A stretch of DNA of 64,000 bases from Siphonodentalium dalli (Eukaryota > Mollusca > Scaphopoda > Gadilida > Siphonodentaliidae). The translations under genes were made by a program, and so were the position numbers. Where the stretch lies: NCBI GenBank assembly GCA_032622095.1, contig CP136062.1, positions 199,961,887 to 200,025,886 of the forward strand, read 5' to 3'. Positions 40,965 to 52,700 of this stretch are shown in pieces. The first letter of the stretch is position 1; the number at the start of each line of letters is the position of its first letter. The notes beneath the pieces are model-generated. The model was not told where the DNA came from and searched no databases. It was given only the letters and a program-made list of their open reading frames with translations.

Positions 40965-41680
40965 CCATTGCAGGCGCACAACCCTAACCCCAATGCTAAA
41001 CCTATTGACCGAAAAATGAAGCAATAAAACCTGTGACAAAATTATGCATGTTTCGAAAATGTTATAAGTCGAAAAGGGGAATAACTCCACAAAAACAAGT
41101 CGGACAGACGTTATAATCGCAGGAGCACATGTTCCCATGGTACTAATTATCTGTGCCAAGTTAAAAAACAATTGACCAAAAAATGTATGAATAAAAGCTT
41201 GGGACAAAATTATGCATGTTGCGAAAATGTTCTAAGTCGAAAAGGGGAATAACTCCACAAAAACAAGTCAGACCACAGGGGACTGCAACGCGCTCCGCTC
41301 CCCCCCCCCCCTTGCGCTGCCCATATACGCCGCTTCTATATACGCGCCTGCTTCACGTTAATGGTAGTATCATAGAGACTATGATACTACCATTAACGTG
41401 AAGCAGGTGCGTATATAGAAGCGGCGTATATGGGCAGTGCAAAAGTGGGGCGGACAGCGGGGCGTGTTACATGCCCCTGTGGTCAGACAGACGTCATAAT
41501 CGCAGGTGCACGGGTTCCCATGTTACTAGATATATTTGCCAAGTTAAAAAAAATTGACCTAATTCTTCATGTTGCGAAATGTTAGTAAGTCGAAAAAGGG
41601 GGATAACTCCACCAAAAAAAGTTCGACAGTCGTCATCATAATCGCAGGTTCCCATGGTGGTTGATCTCTGTGCCAAATTT
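40965..41680 (+). repeat. Type-O tandem repeat, about three units, split by an insertion
   Basis: Units contain AAGTCGAAAAGGGGAATAAC, ACAAGTC(G/A)GACAGACG and TAATCGCAGG. The second unit is interrupted by the hairpin element at 41274-41481. Confidence 0.7.
41274..41481. mobile_element. 208-bp hairpin element with 7-bp target duplication
   Basis: Ends CACAGGGG and CCCCTGTG, flanked by GTCAGAC at 41267-41273 and 41482-41488. The core is a near-perfect palindrome (GCCGCTTCTATATACGCGCC, CATTAACGTGAAGCAGG, centre ATAGAGACTAT). An empty-site homologue is present at 41091-41110. Superfamily unknown. Confidence 0.8.
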
Positions 41681-42420
41681 CACGGAAAATGATTAAAGTA
41701 TATTATTTATTGAAATTGGCGCACAGTATCCCTTTAATCCGACCAAGCCACTCTTTCGGGGTCGAAGTGGATCCACCGGCAGGCGCGAACTCATGCCGGT
41801 GCGTTAACAACATTGCAAGTCGGACACTCCAAACACGGGGCTGTCGAACGCCACTCGATTACCTCATTTTTGTTGTTTGATACTGTATTTGTTTAATTAT
41901 ATAATGTATTCATGTAAACGGGGGTCAAACCAAATATGTTCAAAAAGTATAAAACAATATCAATATGGTTTTGGTTGTGTAGCTTTGCAAGTATTATTTT
42001 GTTTATTTACGTGCTGGTAGTATGCCTTTAATGATATCTTGATTTTCCAGACAGCAGTTAACGGGACGTTACTCTATACTTAAGTATGTCTGGTTACTTA
42101 CAATCAATATCGATTTGTTTACATTTTGTATAATCGATGTTATATTTGAATAGATGTTGGCGTTTCTTTTATTTGCTGAACAAAGGACTGTGAAGAGTAA
42201 CTGAATGTGTGCAAATGACAGTCTGCACCAAAATAGAAACTCGCGGTATCGACATCTCATTTCGGGCGTTAAATTTTGGCCTTCAATGTGTGAAAACGAA
42301 AACAAACATTGGAGTTTACATGCTGCCACCATGCACTGGCAAAACTTAATAATGACTTGATGCACCAAATGTTTACTAAAACATATATATCTGCACTAAG
42401 GTAAGTAAGTACAACGATTT

Positions 42421-42490
42421 TATCAATAACTAGCAGGGTTACCCGGCGTTGCCCAGGTAAAGGTGACGTGAAACCCTCTGCATATTGTGG
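42421..42490. repeat. ACCCGGCGTTGCCCAGG motif, probable repeat terminus
   Basis: AGCAGGGTTACCCGGCGTTG is a motif I associate with dispersed repeats in several invertebrate genomes. No partner end was located. Confidence 0.3.
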
Positions 42491-42964
42491 ATATATGGTG
42501 GAAATATAGATGATAGGCCTACTCATGCAGCGTTACACATATTCTCATAGATTATTTATCCACCTACACTGTAAATCCATGTGTTAAGAATCCGAACGTG
42601 TTAAGTCGGCAATGTGTTCATATTTGACATGCTATGCGTTATAATACATCACGTTGATGTTAAGCTCCATTTATCATACAGTGGCCACATCACGTTGGTG
42701 TTAATAATATGGCATGCTGTGCCTATCTGAACGTCATACTGGCGTTAAAAGATATCGAACCGTGGTGGCCATCGCTATACTCCGTATAACGAAATTGGTA
42801 TTTTTAATGAGTAACTTAGACATGAAATGTTTGCATGAGCAGAATAAAATGTTATTATAATATAATTTTGGTTTTATTTGTACTTTTCGAGATTTTTGCG
42901 ATAGGATTGAACACTAACGTTCAATAACGTGTTCATGGTACTTAACACAGGTGTGATGATTCGC

Positions 42965-43095
42965 GTCCAATTCCGTAAATTGAATCGGCACGTGCCGCAT
43001 GCGCAGTCGGCATCAATTCCACAAAACTTTTGGTGGGAAACTTTTCAGAAATCGCCGCCATTATTGTTTTGATCACAGCGTTCAAATATTTCTTT
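42965..43095 (+). promoter_or_regulatory. Promoter-like cluster upstream of the zinc-finger ORF
   Basis: Contains GCCGCATGCGCAG (NRF-1-like), TTGGTGGGAAA (E2F-like) and ATCGCCGCCATTATTG (YY1-like) within ~90 bp, in an otherwise AT-rich area ~600 bp before the ATG at 43691. Matches are by eye. Confidence 0.4.
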
Positions 43096-43690
43096 AATTA
43101 TTCAAATAACAGGTATATATACAACTTTGCAAGGCTGTCACCCAATTAGATAATGTATTTTTTTAACCTACGGTAGACTAGTTTAGTAGTTTGAATCTAA
43201 TGCAACACGTACGTTCAAAATCAAATGCAAGTTGAAGTTCAAGAAGTTGCAACTGAGAACTGGCAGCCGCAGTGGCATTGCCATTCCCGGCCATTGTGAT
43301 TGTGACTGTCACGATTGTGACTTTTCTGTGTTACGATGATTGTGATTGTCACTGAATCTGATTGTCAATTAATTTGTCATGACTCAGACTGAGTCATGTT
43401 GACGTTGTGCCAACTTGTGCAGCCAATTGAATTCCAAATTGTCATTGTGCCAATTTCACTTTGACTTTCAGCTTCACTGACCTCAGCAGCTCAGGCCCGC
43501 CCAATAAATTGAATAAATTCAATAATGGCAATATATAAATACAGTGAATACTATTATACTGGGATGCCAAAAATCTTAATCTTATCTTATGTTTTAAAAT
43601 AAATAAACTGGTATAAAATAAATACAAATTTCCCACCACTGACACTGTCTGACTGTCACTTTCTCGGCGGGCAATGTTTATTTTTCCAAG

Positions 43691-46225
43691 ATGGAACCAA
43701 ATCATCCATTTATTTGCAATCTGTGCTATTTCACTGCACATGACTTTGGTATTTTCCAAAACCATTATATCAGAATGCACAAAGATGACCCAAATTTTTT
43801 TGTGGCATGTGATGCAGAAAATTGTGGTTATACCACAAAGAAATGGGGAAATTTTCGTACACACTTCTCTAGAAACCATAGGCATACTAGGATGGAAGCG
43901 ACTGATATGTATGCAAACATGGAAGTTGACAATGAAGATAGTAGTATTAGTACGGGAACTGACTTTGCAAATGCAGCAACAAATCCCTTCAATGCTCAGA
44001 CCCAAGAATTAGTTTTTACATTGTCACTAGAGGGTCAACACAATGTATCGCAGACCAGCATAAACAAAATAGTGAGTAGCGCTGGTACGTTATTGCAGCG
44101 CAATTTGTCTGCCTTTAAAGATACAGTGAAGAAAAGGTTGTCAGAACGCGGTATTGCTGATATTGATGGATTGTTAGATGATATACCAGTTGAAAATTTT
44201 CTAGATCAATTAGATACATCCAAAAAGCGATTAAAGTGTTATATGAAAAGTGACTCAATTCCGTATATAGCACCAGAGTCCATTGAATTAAACCGCCGAA
44301 ACATCACCAAAAATGGGCAAATTGTTGAAGTTCCGAACTTTGGTTACTACATTCCTTTAGAGCAGTCTCTGCACAATTTATTAGAGCTACCTGAGGTATG
44401 GAATTATGTACAACATCCCCATTTTTCTTCCAATGAGGATTATATGCAGGATTTTTGTGATGGTGAGTTTTTTCAGACACATCCCCTTTTCATAGAAAAT
44501 AAGACTGCACTGCAGTTGATTCTGAATACCGATGATCTGGAGATTACAAATCCACTTGGGTCTCACACAAAGAAACATAAAATATCAATATTTTATTATA
44601 CACTCGGCAATATTCCACCTGAGCATAGATCAAAGTTGCAAGTTATTCAACTTATTGGTATTGCTAAGACACAAAGCGTAAGAACAAAGGGTTCATTAAA
44701 TACATTTCTCAGTGACTTCATATCTGTTGTTAACAAATTGTCAACTGAGGGACTGACGTTTAAGCTTTATGGTGAAGATGTATTTTTGAAAGGTACATTG
44801 GTATTTGTTCCAGCTGACACGCTAGCTTCTAATTGGCTGGGTGGTTTTAAGGAAGGTGTCGGATTTGCCCGTAAGAATTGTAGAAATTGTGATATATCTG
44901 CCAAAAAACTGTCACTGATTTCAGTAGATCATCAAGTAACACACAGAGATGAAGATCTTCACAGGGCCCAATGTGGTAGACTTGAACAATATTCCGATGC
45001 CGTTAGGAAATATTGGAGCAAAATGTGGGGAATAAATCAGTCCAGCTGTCTCCTAAAGATCAAGGACTTCAGCATCACAACTGGAATGGTCCAAGACCCA
45101 ATGCATATATTTTTAGAGGGAATCGTTCCTTTGGTGATGTCCCTTTTTTTCTACAGAGTTATAGTTGTGGAAAAATGGTTTTCAATCAAATGGCTCAACA
45201 CACAGATATCTGGTTTCAGATATTCTTACCTTCACAAGAATAGCAAACCAGAACCAACTTTTGCCAAGAATTCAGAAGGGGGAATCAGCGTGAAGCAAAG
45301 CTCTTCAGCTATTTTAGTTCTGTGCAATATTATTCCACTAATTATCTCATCTAAGATACCCAAGGGGTACTGTTATTGGATTAATCTTTTGAAGCTCATC
45401 CAGTTGGTGATGATATGCACAAGTTCATATTGCTCCAAGGATACTCCCCAGTTGTTGCGGATATTGGTAGCAAGTTTTCTGGAGGAATATAAAACTTTAT
45501 ATCCCAAAGCACCATTTACTCCCAAATTGCATTATTTAGTACATCTGCCCAGGCAGATGTCACTATATGGGCCACTCAGACACCATTGGTGCATGCGTTT
45601 CGAGGCCAAACATGGGTTTTTCAAGGCTAAGCGATACCGAAATTTTAAGAACCTTCCCCTCTCTATGGCTCGACAACACCAACTATATATGGCCCACCGG
45701 CAAATCAGGTATGATGGGGCAGGTCCAGTGAATTTTCTATATGGAGGAGATTTGTGTCCAGAAGGTACACAGTGTAACTTGATTGAAAAATATCCCCAGT
45801 TGAGCGAATGTTTCCGCACTTTGCTGCCGTCAAATGTGCCGGGATTCAATCATTTGAATTCTCAGGATTTGGGTCAATTTGCTGCTTACGTTGTTGATAA
45901 TATACATATTCATGGTTTGGAATACAGGACAGGTTGTTGTTTAGTGAAAAGTTATGATAAACTTACCGACTGTCCTACATTTTGTATTCTTGATAACATA
46001 TTTGTCCTCAACAACAGCAAATACTTCATCATAGAACTAACTGAACCAGCATTCTTTGACACTCACACTAATCATTATCAGATTGTCCCCATTGGACGAT
46101 ATGAATTGCTGCCATTTTGCAATCTTCAGTTTAAATGGCCTCTAAGTGTATATGTTCATGCAGGCCGTCATGTTGTTCATAACTCAAACAGTCATATGTG
46201 TGAATCCCTTGAAGAGTACATGTAA
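43691..46225 (+). CDS. 844-residue C2H2 transposon-like protein, intact ORF
   Basis: Uninterrupted frame with an in-frame TGA at 43640 and a good context (AAGATGG) for the ATG. Two N-terminal C2H2 fingers: C9/C12/H25/H30 and C40/C45/H58/H63. After an acidic linker comes a large globular region with NPLGSHTKKHKISIFYYTLG (~287-306), QDPMHIFLEG (468-477), KLHYLVHLP (612-620) and RFEAKHGFFKAKRYRNFKN (636-654). These are hallmarks of a multicopy metazoan family with transposon character. The DPMH..EG motif recalls CACTA/Transposase_21 proteins, but superfamily assignment and catalytic residues are inference. No terminal repeats were found in the flanks. It could be a young transposon ORF, a domesticated gene, or a retrocopy. 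A candidate AATAAA lies at 46652. Confidence 0.75.
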   Translation: MEPNHPFICNLCYFTAHDFGIFQNHYIRMHKDDPNFFVACDAENCGYTTKKWGNFRTHFSRNHRHTRMEATDMYANMEVDNEDSSISTGTDFANAATNPFNAQTQELVFTLSLEGQHNVSQTSINKIVSSAGTLLQRNLSAFKDTVKKRLSERGIADIDGLLDDIPVENFLDQLDTSKKRLKCYMKSDSIPYIAPESIELNRRNITKNGQIVEVPNFGYYIPLEQSLHNLLELPEVWNYVQHPHFSSNEDYMQDFCDGEFFQTHPLFIENKTALQLILNTDDLEITNPLGSHTKKHKISIFYYTLGNIPPEHRSKLQVIQLIGIAKTQSVRTKGSLNTFLSDFISVVNKLSTEGLTFKLYGEDVFLKGTLVFVPADTLASNWLGGFKEGVGFARKNCRNCDISAKKLSLISVDHQVTHRDEDLHRAQCGRLEQYSDAVRKYWSKMWGINQSSCLLKIKDFSITTGMVQDPMHIFLEGIVPLVMSLFFYRVIVVEKWFSIKWLNTQISGFRYSYLHKNSKPEPTFAKNSEGGISVKQSSSAILVLCNIIPLIISSKIPKGYCYWINLLKLIQLVMICTSSYCSKDTPQLLRILVASFLEEYKTLYPKAPFTPKLHYLVHLPRQMSLYGPLRHHWCMRFEAKHGFFKAKRYRNFKNLPLSMARQHQLYMAHRQIRYDGAGPVNFLYGGDLCPEGTQCNLIEKYPQLSECFRTLLPSNVPGFNHLNSQDLGQFAAYVVDNIHIHGLEYRTGCCLVKSYDKLTDCPTFCILDNIFVLNNSKYFIIELTEPAFFDTHTNHYQIVPIGRYELLPFCNLQFKWPLSVYVHAGRHVVHNSNSHMCESLEEYM

Positions 46226-46689
46226 CTACATTATAATATGCATACATACTACAATTACAAATGTACTACTGTATATATAAGCAGATAGGTTTAATATAAA
46301 TGTTTTCTTCAGTGCCGTGAGTTACAATCAAACTAGGCAAGACCACTCGCTTCCCCCACTTACCCCGGTAACCTTATACACTGCAGTAGGCTGGTGGTTG
46401 CAAGTACATGTCGGCTGTAAATATCGTTCTGTGTTGGAATTAGGAATAGCAAGTACTCACATAATATACTGTCACCTGCTAATTGTCTGACTCTACGTCG
46501 GCTGCATGCTCAATACACAATTCATGCGATGATGCGCGTATACTTTCAAAGACTTAATTCCGGAACGGTGTCAGCGAAAACATGGCTAATTTTTAGACAT
46601 TGAGCCTTAAACAGCCTTTTAGACACTGCGAATCTATTAAAACATGTTACAAATAAATATCACGTGATCAAGGCACAAAATAAGACGTC

Positions 46690-46855
46690 AGTCATTTGCA
46701 GAATGAGGTCCCCAGAGGATAAATTTAGTGATGCTAACCCGCATACAGTGATGCCCACAATAATTGACCTCTTAAGTTAACCACAACAGAATTATGGGAA
46801 ATTTTTCAGGATTTAGTTGGAAATATGGCTTGTTGCCATTCATCGGAATGGCCAA
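46690..46855. repeat. Type-K and type-F fragments side by side
   Basis: TTTGCAGAATGAGGTCCCCA (K), then ACAGTGATGCCCACAATAAT and GAATTATGGGAAATTTTTCA (F left half). Confidence 0.55.
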
Positions 46856-46987
46856 CTGAAGCTCAATGAATGAATGATCTAGCCTACTCAAAGACTTGTG
46901 TACACAACTATATAAACTTCTATCAATGTTATAAAAGCCTGCAAAACACATTCTTTTGTTGCCCTTACCAAAATGTCCTAACATAAT

Positions 46988-47335
46988 TCTCATGAGAATC
47001 TCACGTTAGATTCTCACGTTAGAATCTCACGTGAGGTTTTTAATATGCAAATTAGCAAGATCTCATAAGAATTTTTTCTCACATGAGAAAGAATCTTTCC
47101 TCACGTAAGAATTTTTTCTCACGTGAGAAAAAATCTTGCTAATTTGCATATTAAAAACCTCACGTGAGAAATAATTTTTTCTCACGTAAGAAAGACTCAT
47201 TTCTCACGTAAGAAAGAATAATTTCTCACATGAGAAAGAATCATTTCTCACGTGAGAATGAATCATTTCTCACGTGAGAAAGAATCATTTCTCTCGTGAG
47301 AAAAATCCTTTTTTCATGCATATAAGAAAAAATTC
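46988..47335. repeat. TTCTCACGTGAGAA palindrome array
   Basis: Many copies of TCTCACGTGAGAA and variants (ACGTAAGA, ACATGAGA), spaced ~21-22 bp in 47180-47310. A larger inverted pair, CACGTGAGGTTTTTAATATG (47028) and CATATTAAAAACCTCACGTG (47147), encloses part of it. The core TCACGTGA is an E-box/CLEAR-type site. Confidence 0.75.
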
Positions 47336-48439
47336 CTGTTCTATATATTTCAAAATATAATGACCAGTATAACAAATAAGGACTATCTAATTCAAACAAA
47401 TCTATGTGCTACCAAATTCATTTTGGTATCATTAACAATTTAACACTGTCATTTATCATCTTTTTAAGGTTATAAAATAACAAACACTGTCATTGAGAAT
47501 TTCCAGGCTTTCGGACTGCTTTTGCCCCCTTGCCATTTTCTGCTTCTGGGGTCCCTGATCTTAGAGGCATTTGTGTGTGCGATGAATCTATATTGTACAA
47601 ATACAGATCTGTATTCTCACACTAAACTTCAACTTAACTTTTCTTAATATTTGATCAACCAATTTTTCAATTGCTGTTCAACATGTGTGCATGTGTACAC
47701 TGCAACATGTTAACTGCTCCGTGGAATATTCCAAATAACTGTAAAAATCACTTCCATGAAACAATGAAAACTGCCATAAATTGTTTATTTCCTAAAATTC
47801 ATTCATTTTGTTCAAATAGATTTGAACATTTACTCTGTCTTAGAATCAATTAACAATAACAGAAGTTTATTTGATGTGATAATATGGGCCATCATTATTT
47901 ATTCTAGAAATATAATTTAAAATATTTGAAAATAAAATTTAAATCAACTTTAATATATACACATGTATACTGCATGTAGTCTACCTGGTTGATAAATTAC
48001 ATATTAGAACCTGCAGTAAAGGCAACACCAGAGACCACATGCCATAAAATCTTGCCATGATGCCAGATGCATGACGCGATGCCTAAAGCCCTCTGCCATT
48101 TATATAAATATTACACTTACCTAGTATAATGTGTATTCCATGTTGTGGAACTTATCATTAAAGAATATCCACAAATAAAACAATAAATATAACTCCATGT
48201 TCCCCTTCTCGTGAATATAACACAACTTAAGCTTCTAGCACAGATATAAAGATAATTTACAGTCTAAATCATGCACAGCAACTGACATGTACAGGTTAAC
48301 TCCAGTAACTGTTTTGGCGCATTTTATATTTTGAATTCTCCAGCATACACCAGATCAGATTTCTCAAGACCACATGTTCTAGATTAAATCATTTTACCCA
48401 CCATTGAAATCTGACTTTAAAATATCTACCCTATTTCTA

Positions 48440-48945
48440 ACATATTCTCATGTAAGAAAATCACACTTGGCTTACTTTTCTGGAATTGGAGACCACACAA
48501 TTTAAAGTCTGTATTTCTTATGAGATCTAACGTGAGAATTTCTGACTTTGAAAATATCCAATAAGTTTTTGTGAAAAAATTTCAAAGTGTGCATTCCTCA
48601 TAAGAAATCACGTGAAAATTTCTTAACCCCGAAATTTTTTTAAAACTTACTTGAAGGATGATAATTTCAAAGTCTATTTTTCTCATGAGAACTCAAATTA
48701 GAATTTGCAACTTAGAAAAATATACTATCGGTTCAGTGGAAATATTTCAAAGTCTGCATTTCTTACGAGATCTCATATTTCTCACGTGAGAAATTTTTCT
48801 CACATAAGACCCTTGGTTAGAAAATTGATTTCTAACATGTTCTCACAAGGTTCATGTTAGATTTCTCTGCTTTGCATATCTTTCTAATATGCTTCTCATG
48901 AGATTCTTATAAGATTCTAACAACTTCTCATGAGAAAGTTCTGTA
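48440..48945. repeat. Diverged outlier of the TTCTCACGTGAGAA repeat
   Basis: Scattered TTCTCATGTAAGAA, TCTCACGTGAGAAA and TTCTCATGAGAAA motifs spaced irregularly. Probably the other side of the same large element, with 47340-48440 as the AT-rich interior (no frame seen there). Confidence 0.5.
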
Positions 48946-49680
48946 TGGGTGATTACCATTTACAGGGAGTCAAAAGTTCAGATTATTCTTGTTGATAAAA
49001 CATCTCCCCCAGAATAAATATTATATAAAGAAAAAAAAATCGCGTGCGTGCATGTATTTCAAATTTTTTTGGCTTGAAAAAACAGGAAATCAATTTTGGC
49101 AGGCCTAAAACAGTTTGTTTATGGTCTGGATACAACCCTAATAGATATACTCTTTTGTGTCACAACCGGAATCAATACAAAAAATTGTAACCACCACCTG
49201 CTTACAAAACTGTATAATGTTTAGGGGGGGTGGTGTATTCCTTTTAATTGTCTGTAGACGGTACAGCAGATTGATTCTACTGTGCATAATGTACATGTGT
49301 TAAGTACAGAGTCAACATCTTTACTTTTAATTAGGCAAAATGTGTTCTGCATGTGTGTGTAAAACCCATGGATGTATCTTCTGGGACATATCAACAAGTT
49401 AGTACTAGTATGTCATTATACATGTAGGTATCACAGGTACTGTAACTAGTATGACTTTCTAATAATAGTTTCTATTACAATGTAATCAAACTATTAATCA
49501 TTGTCTTCGAGAGCCAGAAAGCATTACAATTTTAAGATATTTAAAAACTCCCTCTTAAATGGGGCTTTTATCCTCGAACACAAGCTTATTTTTTAGATGC
49601 ACGTACGTTGCCTTGCAAGTTGATAAATACCTGATAAATTGTCTAATTCTAAAAAATCCTTATTTCTCGAGAAGTTGAAC

Positions 49681-49768
49681 ATGGGTATATTTAAAGTCCG
49701 GAACTGTGACCGCAGCCTCAAGAAGTTTGTAGTGTGTGATACAACTTTGAGTTCTTTGAAAGAAAAAG
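49681..49768 (+). CDS. CIDE-N gene exon 1 (residues 1-29)
   Basis: ATG at 49681 directly after GAAGTTGAAC, donor AAAAGGTGAGT, phase 1 out. First two strands and the helix start of the CIDE-N ubiquitin-like fold. The 5'UTR extent is unknown. Confidence 0.8.
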
Positions 49769-52700
49769 GTGAGTTGTACATTGATTTGGTTTATTATTAG
49801 TATATATTAAAGCAGGGTATTTTTTGTTTTGAAAATATTGATTAGCGGTTTTTTTTCAATCCTAAAATATTGGTCAGCAGTTGCTTGAAATTAATTAGCA
49901 GTTTCTGGGCCGGGATAATTATGTTATACAAGTTATAGTCTTATATAAAACATTGTAGAGTGACTCCCCTTAGCCCAGATGCACGCAGGCCACAGGGGGC
50001 AGGAATTGTTTATTATGGATAATTATAATATTCTTGGTAAAGGGACACAGCATTTAAAAATAGTAGCTTCAGGATGAAAATTTCCTTTAAAAAAATAAAA
50101 ATATTATTCACCATTTGTCATCATCATCATGCATCATACCCCAATAGGCTACTCTACGCGTATAAACAAACCCCGTCCCGATCGGACATATAATTCCAGA
50201 GATATTCGTCATTAAATCCAGATAAATTCCAAACTTTTCATCGAAAGACTTAAGTTGTCACCAACAGAATTTCATTAATACCAAATTTATTCAAAAACAC
50301 CGACTTTCCGCCACGATAAAAACATCTTTTCAACACACCATTTCGTTTACTAAGATCTAACTTGGGTCGAATCACGTCTGTGCTTTGACAATGACTGACA
50401 TGCTCCAATTCGGTTTTTATTTGAGTTTGACATGTTTTTGTCGCTCAAACTTGGCCGGAAAATAATCAATATTTACTGTGGAGATCACTTGACCTTGATC
50501 CCAGTACCTATTCCATGCCTGTCGATATACCCATTTTCATTGGTCGACGTGAAATCGATGTAATTGGGGAAATCCAAATTACCGCATGTTCCTGGCCTGT
50601 GAAAATTGATGAAAAAAAACCCCCTTTAGAGCCCTTCCAAAAATAAAATAACACAAATAACATCAAAACAAAAATAAGATTTAAATAATAGTTGTTAGTA
50701 TTTACCTAATTCTCATAGTTTGCTATTTTACTTTCATGAAAAATCTTTAAAATAATATAAGCCAATCACGTCGCATGTTAACTTACACATTCTGCGAGTA
50801 TTATCAAAAATTCAAACTGTGTACACTGTCACATTTGAGCGACAAAACATGTTTCAAAGTCAAATAAAAACCGAATTTGAGCATGTCAGTCATTGTCAAA
50901 GTACAGACGTGATTCAACCAATGTTAGATCTTAGTAAACGAAATGGTGTGTATAAAAGATGTTTTTATCGTAGTGGAATCTGGCGGAATGTGGGTGTTTT
51001 GGATCAAATTTGGCCTTTCTGAAATTCTGTTTTGTGACAACTTACATGTAAGTCTTTATATGAAAAGTTTTGGAATTGATCTGGATTTAATGATGAATAT
51101 CTCTGGAATTATATGTCCGATCGGGACGGGGTTTGTTTCTACGCGTAGAGTAGTCTCTTGGGGAATGATGGATGATGACAAATGGTGAATAATATTTTAA
51201 TTTTTTTAAAGGCAATTTTTCGGACGATCGCATTATTTGACAACAGTTTATCAAAGAGGGATAATTCTATTTCTAATCCTAGCAATTTTCGTAATGTCGA
51301 GCGCAATTCGATGAGATGTGATAGTTACATTGAAAACGCAGCGGATAAACTCGGGGGGGCTACACACATTTTGGTTATTTTTGGACGTCTGTACATCTGA
51401 CGATCATAATAATTTATTTGATTGATAATAAAACACGACGAGTGATGAAAATCTCGGAAGGAATGATGATTCGCACGTGCGATTCACTTGTCGGGAAATG
51501 AATCGCATCCACTTGATATTGGATCGCATATTGCGATGCGAAACCGAAAAAAAAATACCCTGATAAAGTGCAACCTCACATGACATCTGTTTTCGTTCGG
51601 TCTTGACCGAGGTAATTTACTGCGCATGATGACGACAGATAACTGAGCCTGACCGACGTTATCAGACACTGCTTGATTTAGTTGCGTCAAGCATCGGTTA
51701 GATTTGGACTGCGCTGTCTGCGCAGATGTCACGTCAAAAAATGTCGCCTGCCTGTGGATTTGACCACGGTTGTTACTACGTTAATATTAGACCACCGTAT
51801 GTCCATATATCATACATGTATGTGATAGGATATGTTGGGATAATAATAATAAATACCTCTATATATTAAAATCTAAATACACATCAGTTATTCTCAACTC
51901 GCAAATAGCACAAGTGAATAGAAATGATGTCAATGATCGGGTCATGTCTATTCTCGACCTTGGTTTTATCGTACGACGACCGAGCTGTGTGAGGATAGTC
52001 TTTGGTTTGACAGCCACGGTTTGACAGCTGACCGAAGATTAAAACCGTCTCGTCTGAGGTTGCACTAAATGTGTACTGAATGAAATTAAATTTGGTATGC
52101 AGGTTTACTAGCACTAAAGACAGGTCAAGTTCGATTTTGGGTTATGCCAGCCTATTTCCAACTGAGTTACTCTAGTGTTCCAAATAATAGTAAGGGGCGG
52201 AATAATAGTAGGGAGTGGAAAATTGGGCCAAATTAAATAATATTGCATTTACCATACCACCCAGTCGAGAAATGCGATAATCACATATCGGCAGCGAGTT
52301 ACTTCTATGGGAGCCTGCATCATCACCCAATTTAACACGTACATCGGCCCGATATAACTCGCGGGAACCAAGTTTTGTGGCATTCTCGCTTATCGTACAA
52401 TTCGGCTACAGAAACATCTCGGTTACATATTTAGAGCGGGTCGGTTTAATTTTCGAAGTGGATAAAAACTTGTCATTCGGAGGCATATATCTTAGACATT
52501 TGGCATATATTGGAAGTCGGACATGATTATAACTTAAAGTTGATAACTATTTGGTCTCAACAGTTCTGAACGAAAAAATAACCAAGTATGATGACATAGA
52601 GCCCTTTTAATATATAAATATTTAGTTTTCACCAACAACCGAAATGTGGACTTCTGGCCCTTAATCGGTGACATGATGTGCTATTATGATTTAAATTGTT

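Noticed and set aside
41750-41880. Possible tRNA-like or GC-rich gene (CACCGGCAGGCGCGAACTC)
   Set aside because: No cloverleaf or B box could be drawn. Probably a repeat fragment.
43442-44012. Antisense and alternative-frame ORFs over the start of the zinc-finger ORF
   Set aside because: Shadow frames of the 844-codon ORF, with no recognisable protein features.
46988-47335. CRISPR-like array
   Set aside because: Short palindromic units with no unique spacers, in animal DNA. It is a tandem/palindromic repeat.
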